The notes: generated from the sequence alone by a model not told the origin. A stretch of 64,000 nt of DNA from Salinilacustrithrix flava (GCA_024128875.1 JAMYFF010000001.1:806001-870000), one strand, 5' to 3'. Numbered from the stretch's first letter, positions 26,594 to 35,171 are shown. Program-made: numbers and translations.

Positions 26594-26895
26594 CCCGCCG
26601 GCGCACAGTCCGGACGAGTCCGGCCTTCTTCGAGCAGCTCGACCTCCAGCTAGGCGACACCCGAGGCCCGAACGGCGAGCCGTCAGCGACGGACTTCCTC
26701 GTCTTCGAGCTGCCAGCGATCGTGGAGGCGTTCGCGACCCGTTTCGACGAGCTCCCCGAGGCGGTCGAAGGTGTACCGGACGCCCGTATGGCAATCGGCA
26801 CGGGCAAGCTCGTGCGAGCGTTCGCCGTCTACGGCCTGCTCATGGCCGATGACTCCGTCGAGCTGATCGGGGTCGAGATCGACCTCGATCGCTGA
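26590..26895 (+). CDS. unknown 101-residue protein, possible RelE/ParE-like toxin partner
   Basis: The GTG at 26590 overlaps the upstream stop by four bases. The protein starts TRRRTVRTSPAFFEQL and ends with KLVRAFAVYGLLMADDSVELIGVEIDLD, a pair of hydrophobic strands like those that close RelE/ParE toxins. The middle is less typical and includes FLVFELPAIVEAFATRFDEL. I do not recognise a named family. Position inside a mobile relic and coupling to a small acidic gene favour a toxin-like role. Confidence 0.6.
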   Translation: MTRRRTVRTSPAFFEQLDLQLGDTRGPNGEPSATDFLVFELPAIVEAFATRFDELPEAVEGVPDARMAIGTGKLVRAFAVYGLLMADDSVELIGVEIDLDR

Positions 26896-26999
26896 TCCCC
26901 GGTTAACCACGCAGCGTGGGATACGGGCCGTGCCAGGGAGCCCTGTGGATATCTCGCGCGGGATTTTCGCGGGACGCGGGGGTTCTCGGCCGAAAACGA

Positions 27000-27039
27000 C
27001 ACCAGGTCAGCAGCCCCGAAAAGGGCCGCTGACCTGGTG
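27000..27039 (-). terminator. hairpin terminator of the tRNA cluster
   Basis: CACCAGGTCAGC (27000-27011) pairs perfectly with GCTGACCTGGTG (27028-27039), a 12-bp stem. On the minus strand a TCGTTTTC run follows. It lies seven bases beyond the 3' end of tRNA-Phe. A degenerate copy sits beside the left direct repeat. Confidence 0.7.
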
Positions 27040-27045
27040 TTTCGT

Positions 27046-27091
27046 ATGGTGGTCGGGACCGGCGTCGATCCGGTGACCTACCGCTTTTCAG
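27046..27091. repeat. 46-bp direct repeat, right copy within tRNA-Phe
   Basis: This copy is part of the intact tRNA-Phe gene and runs from the base after the CCA end into the anticodon stem. It is identical to 25496-25541, 1550 bases away. Confidence 0.85.
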
Positions 27092-27122
27092 GCGGTCGCT
27101 CTGCCAACTGAGCTACCCGACC
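27047..27122 (-). tRNA. tRNA-Phe (GAA)
   Basis: On the minus strand a 7-bp acceptor stem GGTCGGG/CCCGACC closes the cloverleaf. The anticodon loop is CTGAAAA, giving anticodon GAA, and the encoded 3' end is ACCA. The gene is intact although its 3' half comes from the integrated element. Confidence 0.95.
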
Positions 27123-27158
27123 AGGGCATGCCCGAACCCGAGGGCTCGAGGGCGTTTG

Positions 27159-27236
27159 TGGCGGTCCCGACGGGATTTGAACCCGCGACCTCCGGCTTGA
27201 CAGGCCGGCGTGCACTCCAAACTGCACCACGGGACC
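27159..27236 (-). tRNA. tRNA-Asp (GTC)
   Basis: On the minus strand the acceptor stem is GGTCCCG/CGGGACC. The anticodon loop CTGTCAA gives GTC, and discriminator G with an encoded CCA follows. It lies 36 bases upstream of tRNA-Phe in the direction of transcription. Confidence 0.95.
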
Positions 27237-27249
27237 AGACTTTGACTTG

Positions 27250-27322
27250 CACCCCCAACGGGATTCGAACCCGTGTTACCTGCGTGAAAGGCAGGCGTCC
27301 TAGGCCGCTGGACGATGGGGGC
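27250..27322 (-). tRNA. tRNA-Glu (TTC)
   Basis: On the minus strand the acceptor stem GCCCCCA/TGGGGGT includes a G-T wobble at its first pair. The anticodon loop CTTTCAC gives TTC. The 3' end is not followed by an encoded CCA, unlike its two neighbours. It is the first tRNA of the cluster. Confidence 0.93.
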
Positions 27323-27417
27323 TCGCTCCCCGTTGAGGCTGCGTGACCCTAACAGCACCTCCGGGGTGGGGAGCAATCCGAGCTCGGGTGTGACACCAGC
27401 ACTGCCAGAACGGGGGA

Positions 27418-28674
27418 TCAGTCGTCGGGGGCGAGGGCCCACTCGGTGCCCTCAGGGGTGTCGCGGACCTCGACACGGGCGTCGACCAGGGCGTCGCGGA
27501 GGCGGTCGGCCAGCTCGTACTGCTTGGCCTCCCGGGCACCGACCCGGGCGGCGAGCACCGCCTCCACGTAGGGCGCCACGACGTCCCGGGGGTCCTGGGC
27601 GCCGACGGCGGCCAGCTCGCCGAGGCGCACGACCATCCGGCGCAGGGCGGTGCGGGCCTGGTCGGTCTCGTCGCTCTGGAGGGTGTCGGCCGACCACTGC
27701 ACGATCGCCTGCTCGAGCTCGAGCACGGCGGCCACGGCCCCATCGGGGTCGCGGGCGTCGAGGGCGGCATCGAAGTCGGCGGTGAGGCGGTCGGTGGTGG
27801 CGGCCAGGCCGATGCCGGCGTTGGTGACCGGGGCCTCGGCGGCGACGGGAGCCGTGTCCCGAGCGGGAGCCGGCGATGCTGCGCTCGTGCCCGGTCGCAG
27901 CTCGTCCAGGCTGATCTCGGTGCCGGCCGTCAGCACGGCGGACTCGCCCTCCCGACGCACGGTCACGGTGCCGTTGCCCTCCACCACGGCGGTGCCCGCG
28001 TCGAGGTCGAGGACCAGGGCGGTGTGCTCGTCGACCCCGAGGACCCAGGCGCCCTCGGGCAGGTCGGGCTCCAGCATCGACAGGCGCCGCTCGCCCAGGT
28101 AGCAGAAGCGGGTGTCGTGGTGGCCGCCTTCGGCGTTGTCGTAGTGGGGGATGAGCGCGACCCGCAGGCCGACCTCGGCCAGCAGGTCGAGCCCCTCGGC
28201 CCACGCCGGGGTGGCGCCGGCCTTGTACACCTCGTACACCGGGACGGTGGCCACGCCCAGGGTGAGGGCGGCGGCGGACGCGAACGTCACGGCCCCGCCC
28301 CGCCGGAGCTTGTCGGCGAGCAGCTGGGGCAGCGGGGTGCCGACCCACTGGGCCAGGGCGTAGGTCGGGCTGCCCGGTCCGGCGAAGACGTAGCTGGCAT
28401 CGGCGATGGCGGCCAGGGCCCGCTCCCGGGTCACCGTGTCGTCGTCGGCGCCCCGCCAGGTCGCCACCGAGATGGGGCGACCCACCGAGGCCCGGAAGTA
28501 CTCCTGGGCCTTGGTCGAGATGTCGCCGGCGTTCTCCTGGAAGCCGTAGGGGGTGTCGAGGAGCACGGCGTCGGCCGGGTCGTCGGCACCGACGGCCTCC
28601 ATGACGCGGCGGTGGACCTTGATCATGGTCGGGGCGGTCTCGCCCGACCCCATGACGGTGAGGATGCGGGGCAC
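27418..28674 (-). CDS. peptidase S51/class I GATase-like domain fused to cysteinyl-tRNA synthetase C-terminal domains
   Basis: This 418-residue protein has two unrelated halves. Residues 1 to about 235 look like a cyanophycinase/peptidase E (S51) fold: ILTVMGSGETAPTM, FAGPGSPTYALAQW with a serine at the nucleophile elbow, FASAAALTLG, and GGHHDTRFCYLGERRL. After a Pro/Ala linker, about 140 residues match the DALR-type and C-terminal domains of cysteinyl-tRNA synthetase: FDAALDARDPDGAVAAVLEL, then AREAKQYELADRLRDAL and VEVRDTPEGTEWAL. No synthetase catalytic core is present. It follows the hydrolase gene by two bases and starts at GTG 28674. The substrate is unknown. Confidence 0.75.
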   Translation of the reverse strand: MPRILTVMGSGETAPTMIKVHRRVMEAVGADDPADAVLLDTPYGFQENAGDISTKAQEYFRASVGRPISVATWRGADDDTVTRERALAAIADASYVFAGPGSPTYALAQWVGTPLPQLLADKLRRGGAVTFASAAALTLGVATVPVYEVYKAGATPAWAEGLDLLAEVGLRVALIPHYDNAEGGHHDTRFCYLGERRLSMLEPDLPEGAWVLGVDEHTALVLDLDAGTAVVEGNGTVTVRREGESAVLTAGTEISLDELRPGTSAASPAPARDTAPVAAEAPVTNAGIGLAATTDRLTADFDAALDARDPDGAVAAVLELEQAIVQWSADTLQSDETDQARTALRRMVVRLGELAAVGAQDPRDVVAPYVEAVLAARVGAREAKQYELADRLRDALVDARVEVRDTPEGTEWALAPDD

Positions 28675-28676
28675 GG

Positions 28677-29552
28677 TCAGCTCTCGATCTCGTCGGCGAA
28701 GCGGGTCAGCAGCTCGGCCACCCGCTCCGGGTGCTGGGCGTGGAGGTCGTGGTCGCCGCGCAGCCACTCGACCCGGGCGTCGCCCAGGGCGGCCGCAGCC
28801 GCCTCGTGGGCGCGGACCTTGTCCCGGTGCCAGTCGCTCTCGGCGGGTCCGGGGTCGGCGCCGAGCAGCAGCACCGGGTCGGCGATCCGGTCGAACCGCT
28901 GCGAGGGCCGGTGCTCCCACAGGCCGCGCAGGACCAGCAGGTGGCGGTCGAGGGTGAGCCACGGGGCGATGGTGCCGTCGTCGCGGACCTCGAAGCAGGC
29001 GAGCGTGCCCTGGATGCCGGATTCAGGCCAGTCCGGGTGGGACGAGCGCAGCATGCGCTCGAGGTCGGCCAGGGGCGTGCCGGCCATCGGGGGCGGCCGC
29101 AGCGCGGCGGCGCAGGCCTCCCAGGACTCGAAGCGCTCGGCCAGCTCGATGGTGCCGCCGTCGACGCCGACCACGCCGGCCGCCAGGCCGGGGTGCGTGG
29201 CGGCCAGCTCGACCACGACGTTGCCGCCCCAGCTCTGCCCGGCGACCAGCGGCCGGTGCCATCCGAACTGGTCGGCGAGGTGCCCGACGAGCCGGCGGAG
29301 GTCCTCGACGACGCCGGCCATGTCGTAGCCGCCGTCGGGCTTGGACGACCGCCCGTGCCCCCGCTGGTCCACGGCGGCGACGGGGTGGCCCGAGGCGTGC
29401 AGGTTGGCGGCGACACCGTCCCAGAGGCGGGCGTTGGATGCGAGGCCGTGCACGAGCAGCACCGGCCGGCGGTCGCCGCCGTCCCAGCGGCGGACGTGCA
29501 GCGTCACGTCCTCGGCGACGGGGACGTGCTCGATCACGTGCGGATCGGTCAT
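28677..29552 (-). CDS. alpha/beta hydrolase
   Basis: This 291-residue alpha/beta-fold hydrolase has VLLVHGLASNARLWDGV (oxyanion region), VDQRGHGRS, the nucleophile elbow GQSWGGN near residue 101, and a C-terminal RGDHDLHAQHPERVAELL with the catalytic His. An Asp in ADPVLLLGADPGP could complete the triad. The substrate is unknown. The ATG at 29552 overlaps the stop of the oxidoreductase upstream by four bases, so they probably share one transcript. Confidence 0.85.
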   Translation of the reverse strand: MTDPHVIEHVPVAEDVTLHVRRWDGGDRRPVLLVHGLASNARLWDGVAANLHASGHPVAAVDQRGHGRSSKPDGGYDMAGVVEDLRRLVGHLADQFGWHRPLVAGQSWGGNVVVELAATHPGLAAGVVGVDGGTIELAERFESWEACAAALRPPPMAGTPLADLERMLRSSHPDWPESGIQGTLACFEVRDDGTIAPWLTLDRHLLVLRGLWEHRPSQRFDRIADPVLLLGADPGPAESDWHRDKVRAHEAAAAALGDARVEWLRGDHDLHAQHPERVAELLTRFADEIES

Positions 29553-30571
29553 GGCTGGCCCTGCGACGATCGCAGCCGGTCGCACAGCTCGGCGAAGGCC
29601 ACCGACACCTCGGGTGGGCGCTTCGCGTCGGCGAGGCCGCGGACGACGGCGCAGAAGTGGTCGACCATGCCCCGGTAGCAGTCGCCGCCGAGTCCGGGGA
29701 CCACGTCGGTGGTCCCGTCCCGGCGCTGCAGCACGAGCTCGTCGTCGCCCTGGTCGGGCGTGAAGGCGTGCTCGAGCCGGATCCGGCCCTCGGTGCCCGT
29801 GACCTCGAGGACCTGGGCCTCCGGGGCGTCGAAGGAGCACTCGAAGGTGGTGACCAGCCCGCCGGGGAAGCGCACCTCGCCAGCCGTGGTGACGTCGACG
29901 CAGCGGCGGTCCTCGTCGGGTTCGGTGACGACGGCGTGGCTGGTGACCGAGGTGGGCACGTCCTGGCCGACGGCCGCGGCGAGGTCGAACAGCGGGCTGA
30001 GGACGTACACGCCGAGGTCGGCGAGGGCCCCGCCGCCGAGCAGCGGGTGCCACCGGTGGTCGGCCGGCTCCTCGTGGGGGAACGTGAACACCGAGCGGAC
30101 CGACAGCAGCCGGCCGAGCCGGCCGGCCGCCACGAGGTCGCGCAGCGCCACCGAGCGGGGGTGGTAGGGCGTCATGTAGGCCTCGAGCAGCACCACGTCG
30201 TTGGCGGCGCAGGCGTCGGCGATCGCCCGGGCGTCGGCGCCCGTGAGCGCCAGCGGCTTCTCGCACAGCACGTGCTTGCCGGCCTCGGCGCAGCGCTCGA
30301 CCCACTCGCGGTGCATCCCGTTGGGCAGCGGCACGTAGACGGCCTCGACGGCGGGGTCGGCCAGCACCGCGGCGTAGTCGTCGCCCGCGGCGAGCGACGC
30401 CGACGCGACCAGCTCGGCCTTCGGCGTCGCCTCGATCGCCGGCACGACCGCGGCTCGGGCGACCATCGAGGATGCCCCGATGACGCCGAAGCGCACCGGC
30501 TCCCAGCTCGACGCCGCCACGTCGGCGGCGGTGGCGGGCCGGAAGGTGCGCTCGTCGTGGCCGGCCGTCAC
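29549..30571 (-). CDS. Gfo/Idh/MocA-family oxidoreductase
   Basis: This 340-residue protein has the N-terminal Rossmann domain VRFGVIGASSMVARAAVVPAI and the family motif AGKHVLCEKPLALT near residue 100, whose EKP lysine is catalytic. The C-terminal sheet domain includes GGGALADLGVYVL. Such enzymes use NAD(P) to oxidise or reduce sugars, inositols or related compounds. It stands in an apparent operon with a second Gfo/Idh/MocA protein upstream and an alpha/beta hydrolase downstream, so a small sugar- or polyol-modifying pathway is plausible. It starts at GTG 30571. Confidence 0.87.
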   Translation of the reverse strand: MTAGHDERTFRPATAADVAASSWEPVRFGVIGASSMVARAAVVPAIEATPKAELVASASLAAGDDYAAVLADPAVEAVYVPLPNGMHREWVERCAEAGKHVLCEKPLALTGADARAIADACAANDVVLLEAYMTPYHPRSVALRDLVAAGRLGRLLSVRSVFTFPHEEPADHRWHPLLGGGALADLGVYVLSPLFDLAAAVGQDVPTSVTSHAVVTEPDEDRRCVDVTTAGEVRFPGGLVTTFECSFDAPEAQVLEVTGTEGRIRLEHAFTPDQGDDELVLQRRDGTTDVVPGLGGDCYRGMVDHFCAVVRGLADAKRPPEVSVAFAELCDRLRSSQGQP

Positions 30572-30584
30572 CGGCTCACCCGAC

Positions 30585-32207
30585 TCACCCGGCGGGCTCG
30601 AGGTCGATCGTGCGCCCGCCCTCGTCGCCGGACCGCTGGGCGGCCTCGAGCACGCCGATGACCTGACGGACGTCGGCCGGGTCGACCTCGAGGGCCTCGC
30701 CGAGGTGGAGGTGGTCGGCCAGGTTTCGGTGGAACGGCCACGGTTCGGCCGGCAGCGGCGGCAGCGTCGTCTGGGTGAGCCCGTAGCCCTGCTCGTAGCG
30801 GGCCAACGTCAGCTCGACGGGTGCCTCGGCGTGGTGGGACTCGTGGCGCCGGTAGCCGTGGACGTGCTCGACGGTCTCGGTGACCACGGGCCGGTAGTGG
30901 CCGGCGATCGTGCCCTCGGTGCCCTGCACGTACAGCTTCGGGCGCCGGACGCCGGCGATGTCGGACTGGAGGAACTCGGCCTCGCGGCCGTCGGCCCAGG
31001 CCAGCCGGACCCGTACCTGGTCGTCGTTTGTGATGTCGTGCCACACCCGCTTGTGGCGGGTCGTGGTGACGGTGGCCGGCTCGCCACCGAGCAGCAGCAG
31101 GATCCAGTCGAGGTGGTGGCTGCCCCAGTCGTAGATGGCACCGCCGGAGACGCTGAGCTCGGAGTGCCAGGCCCGGCACGGGTGCTCGAAGCCGCCGACG
31201 AAGGTCTCCACGTTGAAGACCTCGCCGAGCAACCCGGTGTCGACGGCGCGGCGCAGGGCGCGGAAGTCGGCGTCCCAGCGCCGGTTCTGGTGCACCGTGA
31301 GCATGCGGTCGCCCTCGGCCGCCGTCCGCAGCAGCAGGTCGGCCTCGTCGGTCGTGATGCACAGCGGCTTCTCCACCGCCACGTGCTTGCCGGCGCGCAG
31401 GCAGGCGAGGGCGAGGTCGGCGTGGCTGTTCGGCGGGGTGGCGATCACGACGATGTCCACCGCGTCGTCGGCGAGCATCGAGTCGAGGGCCTCGTGGGTG
31501 GTGACCCCGGGGAACTCGTCCTCGGCGGCCTTGCGGCGCTCGTCGGCGGGGTCCACGACGGAGACCAGGGCGAGCCCGTCGGTGTCCGCGGCGGCGGTGC
31601 CGTGCAGCGAGCCCATGCCGCCGTAGGGGCCGTAGCCGACCACGCCGACGCCGAGGTCGGTCCGGTCGGCTGCCCCGGCCCCGTCGACGAGGCGGCGCAG
31701 CACGCGGACGAGCTCGTCGTTGCCGGACGATCCGTGCACCACGGCGTCGGCGCCGAAGCCGCAGGTGACGACCCGACCGGCACCGAGGCGGCGCTGGACC
31801 AGCGCCGGCCGGTGCGCGAAGCGGATGCTCGAGGTGAGCAGCGTGGCGACGTCGGTCGCCGGCTCCAGCCAGCGGAACGTGCCGGCCACGGGGAACTCCC
31901 CGGTGATGCGAGCGGTCGCCGGCGTGCGGGCGGCGACGGTGGCGAAGACCTCCCCGCCGGGGACGAACTCGCCGGGGTGGACGCCGGTGATCGCCGCCCA
32001 GCCCTCGCCCTCCGGCACCCCGAGGCAGACCAGCACGGCGCCGCGCTCGACGGCGGCGGTGACGTCGGCCAGCACCTCCACCGGGGCGGCGGCGGGGTCA
32101 CCCGCCACGAGCACGACATCGGGGCTGTCGTCGACGGCGACCGGGGCCGCGCCGGGCACCAGGACGTCGAACGCCGGGTGGGGCGGGGTGAGCAGGCAGG
32201 CGCGCAT
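30585..32207 (-). CDS. ThuA-like domain fused to Gfo/Idh/MocA oxidoreductase
   Basis: This 540-residue protein joins two families. Residues 1 to about 185 resemble ThuA-type GATase-like domains: PDVVLVAGD, RITGEFPVAGTFRWLEPATD, and RRLGAGRVVTCGFGADAV. Residues about 190-540 are a Gfo/Idh/MocA enzyme with LGVGVVGYGPYGGMGSLHG, AGKHVAVEKPLCIT and GGAIYDWGSHHLDW. ThuA and ThuB are separate neighbouring genes in trehalose-utilisation loci, so the fusion makes a joint role in sugar oxidation likely. A TACGCT hexamer nine bases before the ATG at 32207 supports this start over the in-frame ATG at 32231. Confidence 0.8.
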   Translation of the reverse strand: MRACLLTPPHPAFDVLVPGAAPVAVDDSPDVVLVAGDPAAAPVEVLADVTAAVERGAVLVCLGVPEGEGWAAITGVHPGEFVPGGEVFATVAARTPATARITGEFPVAGTFRWLEPATDVATLLTSSIRFAHRPALVQRRLGAGRVVTCGFGADAVVHGSSGNDELVRVLRRLVDGAGAADRTDLGVGVVGYGPYGGMGSLHGTAAADTDGLALVSVVDPADERRKAAEDEFPGVTTHEALDSMLADDAVDIVVIATPPNSHADLALACLRAGKHVAVEKPLCITTDEADLLLRTAAEGDRMLTVHQNRRWDADFRALRRAVDTGLLGEVFNVETFVGGFEHPCRAWHSELSVSGGAIYDWGSHHLDWILLLLGGEPATVTTTRHKRVWHDITNDDQVRVRLAWADGREAEFLQSDIAGVRRPKLYVQGTEGTIAGHYRPVVTETVEHVHGYRRHESHHAEAPVELTLARYEQGYGLTQTTLPPLPAEPWPFHRNLADHLHLGEALEVDPADVRQVIGVLEAAQRSGDEGGRTIDLEPAG

Positions 32208-32275
32208 GGGCGTCGGAGCGTAGGGCGACATCGATCCGGCGTGCCGTCGGGCTGGTCGACTCCCGAGGCGGCGGG

Positions 32276-32752
32276 TCAGAGCTCCTGGCTGAGGGCGTCG
32301 ATGATCATGCTCTGGAGGGCAGCCAGGTAGTGGTAGATCGACCAGGCCGGGGCGAGCGGATCGTCGGGGTCGATGTCCATCGGGTCGTCGTCCTCGGAGA
32401 CGTCGAGGCGGGTGCCGAGCACCAGGCGCAGGTCGTTGAGCGCCCGCATCCACGAGGCCAGCGTCTCCTCGTCGACCTCGCCGCCCTCGACGGTGCGCTC
32501 GAGCACGTCGAGGGAGTGGAACCGCTTCTCGAGCAGCTCGTCGCGCACCATGGCGTGGTAGCCGGCGTCGCGCTCGGGGTCGTCGGCGTAGGCGGTGGGG
32601 AAGAGGCGGTTCAGCGACGGGTCGTCGGTGGTGAGCAGCTCGCGCAGCTGGGGCACGAGGGTCGTGAGCAGCTCCCGCTCGGGCTCGGGCAGGGCGATGC
32701 GGTAGCGACCGGGCGCGATGCGCTTGACCCGTCGGGCGGAGAACAGCCCCAC
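32276..32752 (-). CDS. DUF2017 protein
   Basis: This 158-residue acidic, helical protein contains IALPEPERELLTTLVPQLREL and a C-terminal SIYHYLAALQSMIIDAL. It matches the DUF2017 family, which commonly sits next to clpS in actinobacteria. The GTG at 32752 is two bases after the clpS stop, so the two are co-transcribed. Its function is unknown; the linkage suggests a tie to Clp proteolysis. Confidence 0.82.
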   Translation of the reverse strand: MGLFSARRVKRIAPGRYRIALPEPERELLTTLVPQLRELLTTDDPSLNRLFPTAYADDPERDAGYHAMVRDELLEKRFHSLDVLERTVEGGEVDEETLASWMRALNDLRLVLGTRLDVSEDDDPMDIDPDDPLAPAWSIYHYLAALQSMIIDALSQEL

Positions 32753-32754
32753 CG

Positions 32755-33066
32755 CTACTGCTGCTCCATGGTCGCCCACAGGCCGTGCTCGTGGAGCCGG
32801 AACACGTCGAGCTCCACCTTCTCCCGGGGGCCGTTGGTGACGACGGCCCGTCCCTTCTCGTGGACGTCGAGCATGAGCTCGTCCGCCTTGGCCTGGGAGT
32901 AGCCGAACAGCTTGCGGAACACGTAGGACACGTAGGACATCAGGTTGATCGGATCGTTCCAGACGATGGCGACCCAGGGCGTGTCGGTGTCGACCTCGCT
33001 GCTCTCGTCGACGTCGGGCTGGATCTCGGCCGGTGCCGTGCCGCCGGCGCAGGGGGAGCCGACCAT
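32755..33066 (-). CDS. clpS: ClpS, ATP-dependent Clp protease adaptor
   Basis: This 103-residue protein has an extended N-terminus and then the ClpS fold: [21 protein letters not shown] with the conserved Asn-Asp-Pro, [17 protein letters not shown] with the His of the substrate pocket, and [16 protein letters not shown]. ClpS delivers N-degron proteins to ClpAP or ClpCP. The ATG at 33066 follows the ctaA stop by two bases, so clpS may be expressed with ctaA. Confidence 0.92.
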   Translation of the reverse strand: MVGSPCAGGTAPAEIQPDVDESSEVDTDTPWVAIVWNDPINLMSYVSYVFRKLFGYSQAKADELMLDVHEKGRAVVTNGPREKVELDVFRLHEHGLWATMEQQ

Positions 33067-33068
33067 GC

Positions 33069-34004
33069 TCAGACCCCTGTCACGACGGGGTCGGGGGCGC
33101 GAGCGGTCGGCGTGGAGCTCGGCTCGACCACGCTCGTCCGCAGCAGGACGACGATGGTGGCGCCGAGCACGAGCATGGAGCCGAAGATGTGGACGGCGAC
33201 GAGGCCGACCGGCACGCCGAGCTCGTACTGGAGGTAGCCGACGGCGCCCTGTGCGACCTCGAGCACGACCAGCGCCTTCAGCGCCCGCTCCACCGACGGG
33301 GACGCCCCGCCCCGGTGCACGAGGCGCAGCGTCCACAGGGTGGCGGCGAGCAGGATCCAGACCGCCACGGCGTGGACGCGCGCGACGTCGGGCAGGAAGA
33401 AGGGGAGGCGCTCGACGTCCGGGTCGCCGCCGTGGGGTCCCGAGCCGGTGACCACCGTGCCGGTGACCAGGACGAGGGACGCCGCGACCAGCAGCACCTT
33501 GGCCAGGAGCCGGACCTCGGGGGTGGCGACGGGACGGCGCTCGCCCGAGTCGGGCTCGCCGGCTCGGTGGTGCAGCACGACGGCGCAGCCGACCAGCACG
33601 GCCGAGAGCAGGAAGTGGCCCATCACGAACGGCGGGGACAGGTGGAACAGCACGGTGAGCCCGCCGAGCACGATCTGGCCGAGGACGCCGGCGACCAGCG
33701 TCCAGGACCACAGCGTGAGGTCTCGCCGGCGGGGCACCCGGAAGAACGAGCCGGCCACGGCGAGGATCACGCCGACGGAGACGAACCCGGTGAAGTAGCG
33801 GTTCGTGGACTCGATGACGCCGTGGACGCCGGACTCGTCGTGGGGGACGAGGGTGCCGGGTTCGCAGCTCGGCCAGGTGGAGCAGCCCAGGCCCGACCCG
33901 GTGAGGCGCACACCGGCGCCGGTGACCACGATGATGCCCAGCAGCGCCAGCGCGAGCAGGGTGATCCGGCGGTACGCCGTGGGGGAGATCGTCGGGCGAC
34001 GCAC
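33069..34004 (-). CDS. ctaA: heme A synthase (CtaA/COX15)
   Basis: This 311-residue membrane protein has about eight helices. The first loop carries [22 protein letters not shown] with the CtaA cysteine pair. Histidines recur in the helices: [26 protein letters not shown], and [15 protein letters not shown]. It converts heme O to heme A for the oxidase encoded nearby. It diverges from ctaB, and a CACGCT hexamer lies six bases before its GTG start. Confidence 0.93.
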   Translation of the reverse strand: MRRPTISPTAYRRITLLALALLGIIVVTGAGVRLTGSGLGCSTWPSCEPGTLVPHDESGVHGVIESTNRYFTGFVSVGVILAVAGSFFRVPRRRDLTLWSWTLVAGVLGQIVLGGLTVLFHLSPPFVMGHFLLSAVLVGCAVVLHHRAGEPDSGERRPVATPEVRLLAKVLLVAASLVLVTGTVVTGSGPHGGDPDVERLPFFLPDVARVHAVAVWILLAATLWTLRLVHRGGASPSVERALKALVVLEVAQGAVGYLQYELGVPVGLVAVHIFGSMLVLGATIVVLLRTSVVEPSSTPTARAPDPVVTGV

Positions 34005-34096
34005 CCCTCCAGCGTGGCCGCTCCGGTGCCGCCGGTGCCAGGCGCCGCGTGCCAGGGGCGCCTTGGTCCCCCCCGTCCCGCCGGACGTAGGCTCAC

Positions 34097-34999
34097 GTGG
34101 TCATGCTCGTGGCCGCCACCCCCTCGCTCCGGTCCAAGGTCGGCGCCTACGTCTCGCTGACGAAGCCGCAGATCATCGAGCTGCTGCTGGTGACCACGGT
34201 GCCCGTCCAGATCGTGGCCGCCCGGGGCATCCCGTCGCTGTGGCTCATCGTCACCACCGTGGTCGGCGGCACCCTCGCCGCCGGCGGTGCCCACGCCATC
34301 AACATGTACGTCGACCGCGACATCGACGCCCTGATGGCCCGCACCCGCAACCGCCCGCTGGTCACCGGCGTCATCGAACCTCGCAACGCCCTGGTCTTCG
34401 CCATCGTCCTCGAGGTCGCCGCGTTCGCCCTCCTGTGGTCCACGGTCAACCTGCTGTCGGCCGTGCTGGCCGTCGCCGCCTGCCTCTTCTACGTGTTCGT
34501 CTACACGCTCTGGTTGAAGCGGACCTCCACGCAGAACATCGTCATCGGCGGTGCCGCCGGGGCCGTGCCGGTGCTCATCGGCTGGTCCAGCGTCACCAAC
34601 TCCCTCGACTGGGCGCCGGTGATCCTGTTCGGGGTCATCTTCTTCTGGACCCCGCCCCACTTCTGGGCGCTGGCCATCAAGTACAAGGACGACTACGCGG
34701 CGGCCGACGTGCCGATGATGCCGGTGGTCGCCGACATCCGCTCCACGGTGCGCCAGATGATCGCCTACACGGTGGTCACCTGGGCCCTGACGTTGCTGTT
34801 CGCCCCGGTTGCCGGCATGGGCGCCCTGTACGTCGTCGCCGCCACCGTGCTCGGCGCCATCTTCACCTACCAGGCGTACCGGCTGCTCCGGGACGCCTCC
34901 TACGCCCGGGCCATGCGCCTCTTCGGGTGGTCGATCACGTACGTGAGCCTCCTGTTCGGTGCCATGGCGCTGGACCAGCTGGTGCGCAGCGGATTCTGA
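34097..34999 (+). CDS. ctaB: protoheme IX farnesyltransferase (heme O synthase)
   Basis: This 300-residue UbiA-family membrane enzyme has the prenyl-diphosphate motif NMYVDRDIDALMARTRNRPL near residue 69 and the second motif region YKDDYAAADVPMMPVV near 196. FFWTPPHFWALAIK is also conserved. It adds a farnesyl group to heme B, the step before CtaA. GTG at 34097 or ATG at 34103 may be the start; TAGGCT at 34088-34093 lies nine bases before the ATG, which favours 34103. Confidence 0.93.
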   Translation: MVMLVAATPSLRSKVGAYVSLTKPQIIELLLVTTVPVQIVAARGIPSLWLIVTTVVGGTLAAGGAHAINMYVDRDIDALMARTRNRPLVTGVIEPRNALVFAIVLEVAAFALLWSTVNLLSAVLAVAACLFYVFVYTLWLKRTSTQNIVIGGAAGAVPVLIGWSSVTNSLDWAPVILFGVIFFWTPPHFWALAIKYKDDYAAADVPMMPVVADIRSTVRQMIAYTVVTWALTLLFAPVAGMGALYVVAATVLGAIFTYQAYRLLRDASYARAMRLFGWSITYVSLLFGAMALDQLVRSGF

Positions 35000-35171
35000 C
35001 CGTGCCCGTCCGCACGTCGAGGGTCCGTGATCATCGTGAAACCCGCCCGGAGACCTGGTTCGTGCCGCCAAGTGGACGTTGGGTACTGTCCGCTCGGATT
35101 CGGCAGCCGACCCGGACCGTTCCCGGTTGCGACGCCGCGACGTCGCCCGGCCGGAGGAGAAACCCGCAGCG

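Larger units (their letters stand above)
25496..27091. mobile_element. 1.55-kb relic of an element integrated in tRNA-Phe
   Basis: The segment is bounded by the 46-bp direct repeat and lies 3' of tRNA-Phe. It contains a tyrosine recombinase that lacks its N-terminal domain and has a frameshift, and a coupled two-gene module at 26405-26895. The recombinase begins close to the left repeat, which suggests that the rest of a larger element and the N-terminal half of the gene were deleted. It cannot encode its own active integrase. Confidence 0.75.
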
